A DNA stretch of 10,660 nucleotides from Candidatus Nomurabacteria bacterium (GCA_023267315.1 JAHFNN010000028.1:1-10660), one strand, 5' to 3'; positions 3,864 through 10,418 are shown, counted from the first letter of the stretch. Notes: generated from the sequence alone by a model not told the origin. Translations and numbers: made by a program.

Positions 3864-5597
3864 ATGAATTCAGAATCCCGAATTTGCCAAAATTGTAAAA
3901 CAGATTTTACCATCACACCTGATGATTTTTCTTTTTATGAAAAAATAAAAGTTCCAGCACCTACGTTTTGTCCGGAGTGTCGAATGATACGACGTCTCTC
4001 CTGGCGAAATAATCGATCACTCTATAAACGCGAATGTCATCTTTGTAAAAAAACAGTTATTGGTATGTATGCAGAGGATGGTGCTCCGGTAATGTGTTCA
4101 GAGTGTTACAACAGTGACGCATGGGATAGACATGCGTATGCTCGTAGTGTTGACTGGTCAAAAGATTTTTTTAGCCAGATATATGAAATATTCAAAAAAC
4201 AGCCACGAGTATTTCAATATCGTATCGGTACTGTGGTTAATAGTGATTTTGGAAATTCGGTGGTGAATAGTAAGGATGTGTATTTAGGATACTCGATCAT
4301 TGAATCTGAAAATATCATGTATTCTGAGAGTGTTGATAAATCACGGGACAGTATAGATTCTTTGATTGCACATGAAATTGACCAATGTTCTTGGAATATT
4401 TCTTCTGACAAGAATTATAATTCTCATTTTCTAGTGCAATCACAGTCTAATATTGATTCATATTTTTTGTTTGATTGTACGAATTGCCAGCATTGCTGTT
4501 TGAGTAATAATCTCCGAAACCAATCGTATGTTTTTGAGAATAAAAAATTATCAAAAGAAGCATATGCTGAAAAAATAAAAGAACTACAGTTGTATAGTCG
4601 TACCGGATTTGAATCAGCTAAAAAGCGTTTTACTGACATTGTTCGAGAAAGTATTCATAAATATGCGCAAATATATGCTTCTGTAAATGTGACTGGAGAT
4701 TTTGTTAATAATGCAAAAAATTCACTCGCTTCCTTTGACATACAATCTTCAGAAGATATTAAATATTCTGCCCGAATTATAAAATCAAAGGATATGTACG
4801 ATTGCTACGCAGTTCTTACGGGTGAACTGGAATACGAAACAATGTCAGGTAGCGAGAATTGTTATAAGCAGATTGGTTCAATGCTTTGCTTTAGTTCAAA
4901 AGATATAGAATATTCGATGTTTTGTAGAAATTGTTCCAACTGTTTTGGTTGTATTGGGCTTAAGAACAGTAGCTACTGCATTTTAAATACACAATATACA
5001 AAAGAAGAATATGAAATACTTGTTCCTAAAATTCGACAACACATGCTTGATATGCCATACATCGATAATTTGGGGCGCAAGTTTACGTATGGTGAATTTT
5101 TTCCATACGAGTTTTCTCCGTTTTCATATGATGAAACAGTAGCACAGTATTATTTTCCACTTGATGAAAATGGGATTACCCATCTTGGGTATAAATTTAT
5201 TTCTCGAGATAGAAAAAGTAATGTCATTACAATTACATCAGAAGAGATACCCGATTCAATTAATGATGTATCAGATTCAATTTTGAATGAAACGCTTGGC
5301 TGTGTGCATGGAGGTGAATGCGAACATCAATGCACTGTTGCATTTCGTGTAACTCAAAAAGAATTGCAGTTTCTTCAGTCTAAGAATTTACCACTTCCGA
5401 ATAAATGCCCAAATTGCAGGCACTATGAGCGGCTTGGTTTTTGTAATACCTACAGGCTTTGGTCGCGTACCTGTATGTGCGAAAAGAGTGATCATGGTCA
5501 CGAAGCTCAATGTAAAAATGAATTCGAAACAACCTATGCCCCTGATCGACCCGAGAAAGTATATTGCGAAAGTTGTTATCAAAAAGAAGTATTATGA
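3864..5597 (+). CDS. Zinc-ribbon/solenoid protein with matching Cys modules at both ends, function unknown
   Basis: This is a 577-residue protein. Residues 8-81 hold two zinc-ribbon-like units: C8/C11 with C36/C39 (CPEC), then C58/C61 with C78/C81. Residues about 110-400 are rich in Ser, Asn, Asp and Tyr with short repeating strands. Examples are the SENIMYSESVDKS and DKNYNSHF regions, Cys-rich turns NCQHCC and NCSNCFGC, and two similar YxxxNxxxxKEEY-type units. This suggests a beta-helical solenoid. Residues about 486-571 repeat the N-terminal design: C-x3-C, F-x-VT, LP-x-P, CPNCR (515-519), RL, LW-x-R-x-C, YAPD, then C568/C571. I recall such proteins as widespread, uncharacterised Parcubacteria proteins, sometimes mislabelled CaiB/BaiF; nothing here supports that enzyme. 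No signal peptide is seen, so it is probably cytoplasmic. It overlaps the next gene by ATGA. Confidence 0.85.
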   Translation: MNSESRICQNCKTDFTITPDDFSFYEKIKVPAPTFCPECRMIRRLSWRNNRSLYKRECHLCKKTVIGMYAEDGAPVMCSECYNSDAWDRHAYARSVDWSKDFFSQIYEIFKKQPRVFQYRIGTVVNSDFGNSVVNSKDVYLGYSIIESENIMYSESVDKSRDSIDSLIAHEIDQCSWNISSDKNYNSHFLVQSQSNIDSYFLFDCTNCQHCCLSNNLRNQSYVFENKKLSKEAYAEKIKELQLYSRTGFESAKKRFTDIVRESIHKYAQIYASVNVTGDFVNNAKNSLASFDIQSSEDIKYSARIIKSKDMYDCYAVLTGELEYETMSGSENCYKQIGSMLCFSSKDIEYSMFCRNCSNCFGCIGLKNSSYCILNTQYTKEEYEILVPKIRQHMLDMPYIDNLGRKFTYGEFFPYEFSPFSYDETVAQYYFPLDENGITHLGYKFISRDRKSNVITITSEEIPDSINDVSDSILNETLGCVHGGECEHQCTVAFRVTQKELQFLQSKNLPLPNKCPNCRHYERLGFCNTYRLWSRTCMCEKSDHGHEAQCKNEFETTYAPDRPEKVYCESCYQKEVL

Positions 5598-6229
5598 CAA
5601 AAATTATCTGCTTTGATGTTGACGGGACGCTGGTACCAGGAAATGCATGGTTGTATTTAAGCGCGCACCTGGGTGTTGATATTGATGAACACAAGGCACT
5701 GTATAAGAAAGTGGTGGATGGGGTTCTTCCGATGACAAAAGCAGAACCGCAGTTACGAAATAAATATATTAAAAGTGGTAATGCGACCGAGAAGAATATC
5801 GAAAAAATACTGAAGTCGATTAGACCACTGCCATTCGCAGAAGAATTGTTTAAAATATTGCGTCAAAGAGGCTACGCCCTCTACCTTGTATCTGGGGCGC
5901 TTGATGTCTTTGTAGAAAGTATTGGCAAGAAATTAGGAGCAGATGGATACTATGCATCATCCTCACTCCTATACAATAAAAAGGGCGTGCTTTCTCAGAT
6001 AATTTCACCAATAGAACAGTCCGAACTCAAGGTAAAAACACTAGAATATCTTGCAAAGGAAAATAATATTCCAGTGACTGACATTATTTTTGTAGGTGAC
6101 AGTGATAATGATATTGGCGCTTTCACTATTACCGGGCGAGGGATTGCTGTAGGAGAAACACCCTTTGAACTTGAGGCACGTGCATGGAAGAAAATTTCTT
6201 CGCTTGAAGAACTTCCTTCTTTTGTTTAG
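5594..6229 (+). CDS. HAD-superfamily phosphatase, SerB-like (subfamily IB)
   Basis: The 211-residue product carries all four HAD motifs. Motif I is FDVDGT (7-12) with nucleophile Asp8 and acid/base Asp10. Motif II is VSGA (99-102) with Ser100. The motif III lysine is in SELKVK (Lys146 or Lys148). Motif IV is GDSDND (168-173). The helical C1-type cap lies between motifs I and II (about residues 15-80). Such enzymes hydrolyse small phosphomonoesters through an aspartyl-phosphate; phosphoserine phosphatase is the best-known member, but substrate cannot be told from sequence. The ATG at 5594 overlaps the TGA of the preceding gene (ATGA), implying translational coupling. An upstream ATG at 5564 would extend 10 residues into the overlap and is less likely. 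A 45-base gap follows. Confidence 0.9.
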   Translation: MTKIICFDVDGTLVPGNAWLYLSAHLGVDIDEHKALYKKVVDGVLPMTKAEPQLRNKYIKSGNATEKNIEKILKSIRPLPFAEELFKILRQRGYALYLVSGALDVFVESIGKKLGADGYYASSSLLYNKKGVLSQIISPIEQSELKVKTLEYLAKENNIPVTDIIFVGDSDNDIGAFTITGRGIAVGETPFELEARAWKKISSLEELPSFV

Positions 6230-6262
6230 CTTCTTTCGGTATTAAGTTTTTAATAGAAATGC

Positions 6263-6268
6263 TATAAA
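6263..6268 (+). promoter_or_regulatory. Possible -10 box placing a leaderless start for the MazG-like gene
   Basis: TATAAA (6263-6268) ends six bases before the ATG at 6275, so transcription would start at or next to the start codon. No good -35 is visible 16-18 bases upstream. It lies in the only gap of notable size (45 bases) within the 3436-7933 gene series. Confidence 0.3.
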
Positions 6269-6274
6269 TAATTC

Positions 6275-6961
6275 ATGAATAATTTCAAAAGTGACCAATC
6301 ACTGCAGGATTTCCAGTTATTGATCCATAATGTCTATGGAGTTACTGATGATAGAGATTATTCAACGTGGGATCTCTGTTCTCATGTTGAACGCTATAGT
6401 CTTCGGGCGGTCAAAGGAATTCGCAAGGAACAAATTGATAAAATAAGACTCAATCTGCTGGTCGCGATGTCCTGGGCTATGTCATTTGGAAACAGATTTC
6501 ATATAGAGGTTGATGAAGAGGTATGGAAACATTTTCCGTACTTATGCACTTATTGTGGTGATACTCCCTGTCAGTGCAAGGCGCTCAAATCAAGTGGTAG
6601 AAAGAATGTTGTTGTTAATGAGTTAAAACGTCCTAAAACGTTGAAAGAGTGTCAAAAAATGTTTGAGTTAATTTACCCAAGTGCTTCCCGCAATCTTGTT
6701 GATGCGGGTATACATCTTGCCGAAGAAGTGGGTGAAATAGTCGAAGCAGTACAGATATATCTTGGGGAACATAAAGTAGAAGATATGAAACAGATTTCAC
6801 TTGAACTTGCTGATTATTTCTCTTGTATTTTTGCGGTAGCAAACTCTGCGGGTATAGATATTGCTGATGAACTTGAGAAAATGTATGCTAATGGTTGTCC
6901 TATTTGCAAACATCTTGTCTGTGAGTGCACATTTAGTACTACTACCCACCATTTAAGTTAA
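6275..6961 (+). CDS. MazG-like NTP pyrophosphohydrolase with two Cys clusters
   Basis: The 228-residue protein belongs to the all-alpha NTP pyrophosphohydrolase (MazG-like) group by its C-terminal half. EEVGE at 150-154 is followed by ELAD at 177-180, the E-x3-E ... E-x2-D pattern that binds Mg2+ in dUTPase/MazG-type enzymes. These enzymes hydrolyse NTPs or modified nucleotides to NMP and PPi. Each half ends in a similar Cys cluster of form C-x2-C-x4-C-x-C: C91/C94/C99/C101 and C208/C211/C216/C218. The N-terminal half also resembles the C-terminal half around the last helix but lacks the acidic residues, so it looks like a degenerate duplicate. Zinc binding is inferred. The start is the ATG at 6275 with no SD; the next gene starts 5 bases after the stop. 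Confidence 0.8.
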   Translation: MNNFKSDQSLQDFQLLIHNVYGVTDDRDYSTWDLCSHVERYSLRAVKGIRKEQIDKIRLNLLVAMSWAMSFGNRFHIEVDEEVWKHFPYLCTYCGDTPCQCKALKSSGRKNVVVNELKRPKTLKECQKMFELIYPSASRNLVDAGIHLAEEVGEIVEAVQIYLGEHKVEDMKQISLELADYFSCIFAVANSAGIDIADELEKMYANGCPICKHLVCECTFSTTTHHLS

Positions 6962-6966
6962 TTTCT

Positions 6967-7344
6967 ATGGAACACATAACATACGATGAATTTAAAAAAA
7001 TGGATATACGGGTCGGGACAATCCGGCATATTGAGCCAGTAGAGGGTACTGACAAGCTTTTGAAGTGTCAGATTGATTTTAATGAAAAAGACGAAGCAAC
7101 TTCTCCGGAGGGGGTTTTGAGTGTCCAACCGAAACTCCGGCAGATTGTTTCAGGGATTCGAGAATTTTATCCAGAATATGAAAAACTCGTTGGTAAACAA
7201 GTCCTCTATATCGTCAATCTTGAGCCGCGGATGATTCGCGGTATCGAATCACAAGGAATGCTCATGGCTGTGGATGGTAAAGAAGGAGCTCCGGTATTTC
7301 TGGTCCCAGAAGTAGAAGTTAATCCTGGCTCACGCGTCAGATAA
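6967..7344 (+). CDS. Free-standing tRNA-binding OB-fold protein (EMAPII / MetG C-terminal type)
   Basis: The 125-residue product is a single tRNA-binding domain of the EMAPII/Arc1p/Trbp111/CsaA type, the same domain found at the C-terminus of many methionyl-tRNA synthetases. Diagnostic stretches are DIRVGTI (13-19), E26-G-TDKLL (27-32) following the usual IE-x-H position, RQIVSGI (58-64) and NLEPRMIRG-IESQGMLMA (84-101). These dimeric OB-fold proteins bind the tRNA elbow and act as cofactors of a synthetase or as chaperones. Residues 39-57 are a polar insertion longer than in CsaA. In lineages with a short MetRS it would act in trans, but no synthetase is in the window. The start ATG is 5 bases after the previous stop, and the next ATG begins one base after its own stop. 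Confidence 0.88.
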   Translation: MEHITYDEFKKMDIRVGTIRHIEPVEGTDKLLKCQIDFNEKDEATSPEGVLSVQPKLRQIVSGIREFYPEYEKLVGKQVLYIVNLEPRMIRGIESQGMLMAVDGKEGAPVFLVPEVEVNPGSRVR

Positions 7345-7345
7345 T

Positions 7346-7933
7346 ATGTTTCATCTTGATCCAGTACACATCATTCAGGCAGCCGGACTTATCGGCATTT
7401 TCGCTATTATTTTCACTGAAACTGGGTTACTTGTCGGATTCTTTTTGCCCGGTGACTCTTTGCTTTTTGCAGCTGGACTCCTCTCATCTCAAGGATTCTT
7501 TAATCCATTTATTTTATTTGCTGTTGCGGTTGTTGCGGCGATTTTAGGGGATAGCACGGGGTATCTGATCGGTAAGAAAGTTGGTCCGAAAATTTTTACA
7601 CGCGAGAAGTCTTTGATTTGGAACCCGAAACATATCGTACGCACGCAAAAATTTTTTAATAAATATGGCAGCATTACTATTTTATTGGCACGACTTGTTC
7701 CAATCGTACGTACATTTGCTCCAGTGCTCGCCGGAGTAGGAGATATGAAGTATCGAACATTCATTTCATATAATATCTTGGGTGGTTTATTGTGGCCCGC
7801 CCTCGTAATCATTCCTGCATATTTTTTTGGGAATTTGATTCCCCATATTGATTCGTATATTTTCCCCATAATGATACTCATTGTTGTTGCGTCACTAATC
7901 CCTGCTGTTATTTTCGCACTGAAGAAGAAATAA
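7346..7933 (+). CDS. DedA / VTT-domain membrane protein
   Basis: The 195-residue integral membrane protein belongs to the DedA (SNARE-associated/VTT) family, whose members include undecaprenyl-phosphate and phospholipid translocases needed for envelope homeostasis. Visible family marks are E25 in the first re-entrant helix, LPGDSLLFAAG (34-44), GDSTGYLIG (68-76) and the RLVP-x2-R motif (116-122) followed by AG-x3-M (129-134). The conserved acidic (E25, D37, D69) and basic (R116, R122) residues required in characterised DedA proteins are present. About five hydrophobic stretches are seen, the last at roughly 172-191 before a KKK end. It starts one base after the preceding stop and closes the co-directional series. 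No terminator follows before the next promoter. Confidence 0.93.
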   Translation: MFHLDPVHIIQAAGLIGIFAIIFTETGLLVGFFLPGDSLLFAAGLLSSQGFFNPFILFAVAVVAAILGDSTGYLIGKKVGPKIFTREKSLIWNPKHIVRTQKFFNKYGSITILLARLVPIVRTFAPVLAGVGDMKYRTFISYNILGGLLWPALVIIPAYFFGNLIPHIDSYIFPIMILIVVASLIPAVIFALKKK

Positions 7934-7943
7934 GCTTGCGACA

Positions 7944-7972
7944 TTCACTTCATACTATAACTGTCGTATAAT
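7944..7972 (+). promoter_or_regulatory. Promoter giving a probably leaderless pilM-like mRNA
   Basis: TTCACT (7944-7949, 4 of 6) and a perfect TATAAT (7967-7972) are 17 bases apart. The ATG at 7980 lies seven bases after the -10, where transcription normally begins, so the mRNA should have little or no 5' leader. No SD is present, which fits. Confidence 0.65.
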
Positions 7973-7979
7973 AGAAGTA

Positions 7980-9050
7980 ATGTCTTATTATTCCTCTACA
8001 CTCTTCTCGTTTCTTGGTAAAAATAGCACCACTGGTCTTGATATATCGGACCACGCTCTTGTTACGGCTGAGCTTTTGAAAAAGAATAAAGGTCTCTCGC
8101 TTGGACGCTATGACATGGAAGCACTTCCACTAGGGCTTATTGAATCCGGTATGGTGCACAACCCAAATCGATTGATCGAGATTCTTTCGCGATTTGTACG
8201 AAAGAATAAGATAAAAAATGCGCGAATTTCAGTCCCCGTCGAGAAGGTGTATTTCGCAACATATACGGTGCCGAATGTGAGTGCGAAGAAATTACGTGAC
8301 GAAGTCAAAAAGAATTTAAAAGAACATGTACCGGTACCGGTCAGCGAGCTCCTCGTAAGTTATGATGTTCTTGCAAAAAGTGACAGAGAGGTTGTGGTGC
8401 ATGTCTCGGCTGTTTCAAAAATTCTGATCAAAAAATATCTCTCGGTGTTTAAGCGCGCTGGCTTATCTGCTTCAGCAATAGAGCTTAAAGGTCACTCATT
8501 ACTGCGTTCACTGATTGCGAAGAAAGATGATCAAGCGTATATGATTGTGGAGTTTGGATTTTTGAAAACGACAGTATATATCGTTCAAGAAGGAGTACTC
8601 TTGGGGCAAATTGAAAGTCCGGTGGGTGGGATGCTTTTGTCACGACTACTGGAAAAGAATTGTAATATCTTATTTGAGGATGCAGAAAGTTTTAGAAAAG
8701 AACACGGTATTAGTAAGAATCCGGAGCATAAGAAATTGTGCATGCCACTCATGAAGGGGCTCTCGGTACTCACTGATGATATTGATGATTTGTATATTCA
8801 TTGGCATACCGCTAAACATGATCTTATAAAAAAACATAAGATCGAAAAAATTATTTTGGTTGGCGACAATGCTGATATGCCAGGATTGGCGGCATACATT
8901 CAAGCAACGCTCCGGCTTCCTGTAGAGGATGGAAATGTGTGGACGAATATTATGGATATAAAAACCGAATTGCCTCCGGTTACATTTCGTGACTCATTGC
9001 ATTTTGCAGGGGCGCTTGGTCTGGCGCTGGGGGGATTTGAGAACGAATGA
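7980..9050 (+). CDS. pilM: PilM-like type IV pilus assembly ATPase (actin-like fold)
   Basis: The 356-residue product has the layout of PilM, the cytoplasmic actin-like protein that binds the N-terminus of PilN and helps build the type IV pilus inner-membrane platform. GLDIS (19-23) is the phosphate-1 strand, followed by the family-typical P-x-G-x-I-x2-G region (50-57). VEFGFLKTT (190-198) corresponds to the second phosphate motif, with Glu-Phe replacing Asp-x-Gly partners. GG (216-217), VGDNADMPGL (294-303, normally GG-x-A-x2-x-GL) and ALGLALGG (345-352) finish the fold. The weakened phosphate-2 and GG-x-A motifs raise the possibility of poor nucleotide binding. No other pilus genes are in the window. 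It ends in TGA at 9050, and a tRNA promoter begins at the next base. Confidence 0.85.
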   Translation: MSYYSSTLFSFLGKNSTTGLDISDHALVTAELLKKNKGLSLGRYDMEALPLGLIESGMVHNPNRLIEILSRFVRKNKIKNARISVPVEKVYFATYTVPNVSAKKLRDEVKKNLKEHVPVPVSELLVSYDVLAKSDREVVVHVSAVSKILIKKYLSVFKRAGLSASAIELKGHSLLRSLIAKKDDQAYMIVEFGFLKTTVYIVQEGVLLGQIESPVGGMLLSRLLEKNCNILFEDAESFRKEHGISKNPEHKKLCMPLMKGLSVLTDDIDDLYIHWHTAKHDLIKKHKIEKIILVGDNADMPGLAAYIQATLRLPVEDGNVWTNIMDIKTELPPVTFRDSLHFAGALGLALGGFENE

Positions 9051-9077
9051 TTGACCCCGTGCGTGTTTTAGTATACT
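9051..9077 (+). promoter_or_regulatory. Candidate promoter of tRNA-Arg(TCT)
   Basis: TTGACC (9051-9056, 5 of 6) begins right after the pilM stop. TATACT (9072-9077, 5 of 6) ends 11 bases before the tRNA. The 15-base spacer is shorter than optimal, which lowers confidence. Confidence 0.5.
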
Positions 9078-9088
9078 TTTCATATATT

Positions 9089-9160
9089 GCCCCTGTAGTT
9101 AAATGGATATAACTGCGGACTTCTAAGCCGCTATTCGAGGTTCGATTCCTCGCGGGGGCA
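9089..9160 (+). tRNA. tRNA-Arg (anticodon TCT)
   Basis: The plus strand folds into a 72-nt cloverleaf with acceptor GCCCCTG/CGGGGGC (one T-G wobble), D stem GTTA/TAAC, anticodon loop CTTCTAA and T arm CGAGG-TTCGATT-CCTCG. The anticodon TCT reads AGA/AGG. The D loop again has A20 and the discriminator is A73, as expected for arginine. The innermost anticodon-stem pair (A31-G39) is mismatched, leaving four good pairs. CCA is not encoded (CAA follows). It has its own candidate promoter and an excellent terminator. Confidence 0.96.
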
Positions 9161-9208
9161 CAAGACTAAAAAATAGCGAATGGTTTCGCTATTTTTTGTA
9201 CTTGTGCC
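9157..9208 (+). terminator. Intrinsic terminator of tRNA-Arg(TCT), with outer arms copying the tRNA 3' end
   Basis: A 13-bp perfect stem (AAAAAATAGCGAA at 9168-9180, TTCGCTATTTTTT at 9185-9197) around a 4-base loop ends in six T. An outer pair GGCACAAG (9157-9164) and CTTGTGCC (9201-9208) adds 8 bp. Its first arm is the last four bases of the tRNA plus four trailer bases, so the 3' arm is an inverted copy of the tRNA end. Confidence 0.9.
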
Positions 9209-9274
9209 GGCCGGAGCGCGACGGCGCGAGGCGGGGTCGCGGAAATTTTCAGTAGAAAATTATCTGTGACCACA
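9204..9274 (+). repeat. tRNA-associated hairpin repeat, copy A
   Basis: It begins GTGCCGGCCGGAGCG (9204-9218), continues with a small GCG/CGC hairpin and CGCGAGGCGGGGTCG (9225-9239), then AATTTTC/GAAAATT with an AGTA loop, and ends TGTGACCACA (9265-9274). GGTCGCGG and CTGTGACC can close the second hairpin. Copy B has the same start (14 of 15), the same CGCGAG-x-CGGGGTCG core (one position differing) and the same last nine bases. Only the hairpin interiors differ in sequence, which suggests conserved structure. Confidence 0.8.
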
Positions 9275-9280
9275 ATTAAC

Positions 9281-9313
9281 AGCAGTCGGATAATCCGACT
9301 GCTCGGCTTTTTC
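9281..9313 (+). terminator. Perfect 10-bp hairpin between repeat copies A and B
   Basis: AGCAGTCGGA (9281-9290) and TCCGACTGCT (9294-9303) enclose TAA, and five T follow after CGGC. It may be a second terminator or simply another palindromic module of the repeat tract. Confidence 0.55.
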
Positions 9314-9320
9314 TGTATGT

Positions 9321-9415
9321 GTGCCGGGCGGAGCGATGTTTTGCGAGCACGCAAAACCGCGAGCCGGGGTCGAAAGATTTTACGAGCGACGGCGAGGAAA
9401 ATACTCGTGACCACA
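9321..9415 (+). repeat. tRNA-associated hairpin repeat, copy B
   Basis: It starts GTGCCGGGCGGAGCG (9321-9335). A long hairpin follows, GTTTTGCG (9338-9345) with CGCAAAAC (9350-9357) around AGCA, on lower stems GCG/CGC and CGG/CCG with an A versus GAG internal loop. The conserved core CGCGAGCCGGGGTCG is at 9358-9372. A second hairpin (ACGAG/CTCGT) leads to GTGACCACA (9407-9415). Short frames crossing this area are composed of repeat sequence and are not credible genes. Confidence 0.8.
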
Positions 9416-9427
9416 TCCCTGTTGTCG

Positions 9428-9452
9428 GTGTCAGCCGGAGCGATATTTTGCC
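9428..9452 (+). repeat. tRNA-associated hairpin repeat, truncated copy C
   Basis: The 5' part of the repeat, GCCGGAGCGATATTTTGCC (9434-9452), appears once more and then stops in AT-rich sequence. The right arm of the hairpin is missing. It is closest to the tRNA-Ser element at 2778-2796 on the minus strand (17 of 19 identical), which links the two loci. Confidence 0.75.
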
Positions 9453-9523
9453 TCATTTCAATATCTATGTTCTAAGTTGTTTTACCCATGTTTTTTACCT
9501 ACTAAGTTGTAAGATTTACCTAT

Positions 9524-9548
9524 AAGCAACGTTATCTATAACGTGCTT
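9524..9548 (+). promoter_or_regulatory. Palindrome upstream of the secreted protein gene, possible operator
   Basis: AAGC (9524-9527) plus ACGTTA (9529-9534) pair with TAACGT (9539-9544) plus GCTT (9545-9548), with one unpaired A and a TCTA centre. It sits 33 bases before the ATG at 9581. A TATAAG sequence (9552-9557) just after it could be the -10. Upstream, CTAAGTTGT occurs twice (9472-9480 and 9502-9510) and TTTACC recurs. There is no T run, so an operator or leader hairpin is more likely than a terminator. Confidence 0.35.
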
Positions 9549-9580
9549 CATTATAAGTTATTAATGTAAGTTAAAAATAT

Positions 9581-10351
9581 ATGAAAAAGAAATTACTTAT
9601 TTCGGGTCTCGTCCTTGCACTTGTTGCAGGATTTATGGGTGTCGCAAAGGCTGATGCAGATACAACAGCTCCTACGGTAGCTATTACATCTCCAATAGCT
9701 AATATGGCGCTCACAGGTGCTGCAACACTTTCAGCAACAGCTGCTGATAATGTTGGTGTAATCAAAGTTGAATTCTTCGATGGTACTACATCAATCGGAG
9801 TTTCTACTTCAACTGCAGCTCCCTATACACTTTCATGGGATACTACGAAAGTACCAAATGGCGTGCATGTGCTTACCGCAGATGCATCTGATGCAGCAGG
9901 TAACAAGACAACATCAGCATCAGTTGGTGTCGTTGTGTGGAATGCAGGACAAAATAACAACAATGGTAATACTGCTAAGAATACTAAGATGACGATAAAT
10001 ATTACTCCTTCTGGAGAAGCGCTTCTTCGTGGTCTTGTAACTGCCAACTCAAACGGTGTTCTCACTGTTCAAGTATGGGGGATTACCTTTGCGGTAAAGA
10101 CTACGGGTGCTGAGTTTGTTGGAGTAGCAAATGCTGCTGCGATAAATGTTGGTGACTATGTTGGTATTCATGGTACCGTAGATACAACAGCATCTACTTC
10201 TACGATCAATGCTGATGTAGTTCGTGTTCGAACACCATTTACTGGTCATCGTGACAATGAATCTGAAAAGAACAAGGGTCATGAACATGGTCAGGGTAAT
10301 AATGGCCAAGGACAAGGAAATGGAAAGGGTCATGAAAATGGCGATCGCTAA
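9581..10351 (+). CDS. Secreted Ig-like / DUF5666-like protein with His-Gly-Asn-rich tail
   Basis: The 256-residue product begins with a clear signal peptide: KKK at 2-4, a hydrophobic core at 5-20 and an Ala-Lys-Ala-Asp-Ala cleavage region near 22-26. Residues 28-118 form a bacterial Ig-like domain of the Big_7 type, recognisable by TAPTVAITSP (29-38), the DNVGV-x2-VEFF strand (56-66), W86 and DAAGN (104-108). A Gln/Asn linker (124-130) leads to residues 138-216, a beta-rich domain resembling DUF5666 (LLRGLVTANSNG at 148-159, VGDYVGIHG at 190-198, INADVVRV at 209-216). The tail from 221 is hydrophilic, rich in Gly, His, Asn and Gln, with four His after residue 222. It is probably exported; a surface or matrix role is inferred. 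No SD is visible. A strong terminator follows, so it is monocistronic. Confidence 0.85.
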   Translation: MKKKLLISGLVLALVAGFMGVAKADADTTAPTVAITSPIANMALTGAATLSATAADNVGVIKVEFFDGTTSIGVSTSTAAPYTLSWDTTKVPNGVHVLTADASDAAGNKTTSASVGVVVWNAGQNNNNGNTAKNTKMTINITPSGEALLRGLVTANSNGVLTVQVWGITFAVKTTGAEFVGVANAAAINVGDYVGIHGTVDTTASTSTINADVVRVRTPFTGHRDNESEKNKGHEHGQGNNGQGQGNGKGHENGDR

Positions 10352-10375
10352 TTTTTCTGAAATACAGAAATAACT

Positions 10376-10414
10376 AAACAGCCGCTCCAACGTAAGTTGG
10401 AGCGGCTGTTTTTT
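10376..10414 (+). terminator. Intrinsic terminator of the secreted protein gene
   Basis: A 16-bp perfect stem (AAACAGCCGCTCCAAC at 10376-10391 with its complement at 10396-10411) around GTAA runs into six T. It is the strongest terminator in the window. A short TTTCTG/CAGAAA hairpin lies just before it. Confidence 0.95.
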
Positions 10415-10418
10415 CTAG

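Noticed and set aside
5564..5593. Alternative upstream start for the HAD phosphatase
   Set aside because: The ATGA overlap at 5594 and motif I at residues 7-12 from that ATG fit the family; the extension encodes only shifted-frame sequence of the preceding gene.
9204..9452. CRISPR array
   Set aside because: Only 2.5 copies, each with internal hairpins and unequal spacing, no uniform repeat or spacers, and no cas genes in the window.
9166..9525. Several open frames on both strands across 9166-9525
   Set aside because: They are translated repeat copies A-C and terminators; composition is repeat-driven and the frames overlap each other.
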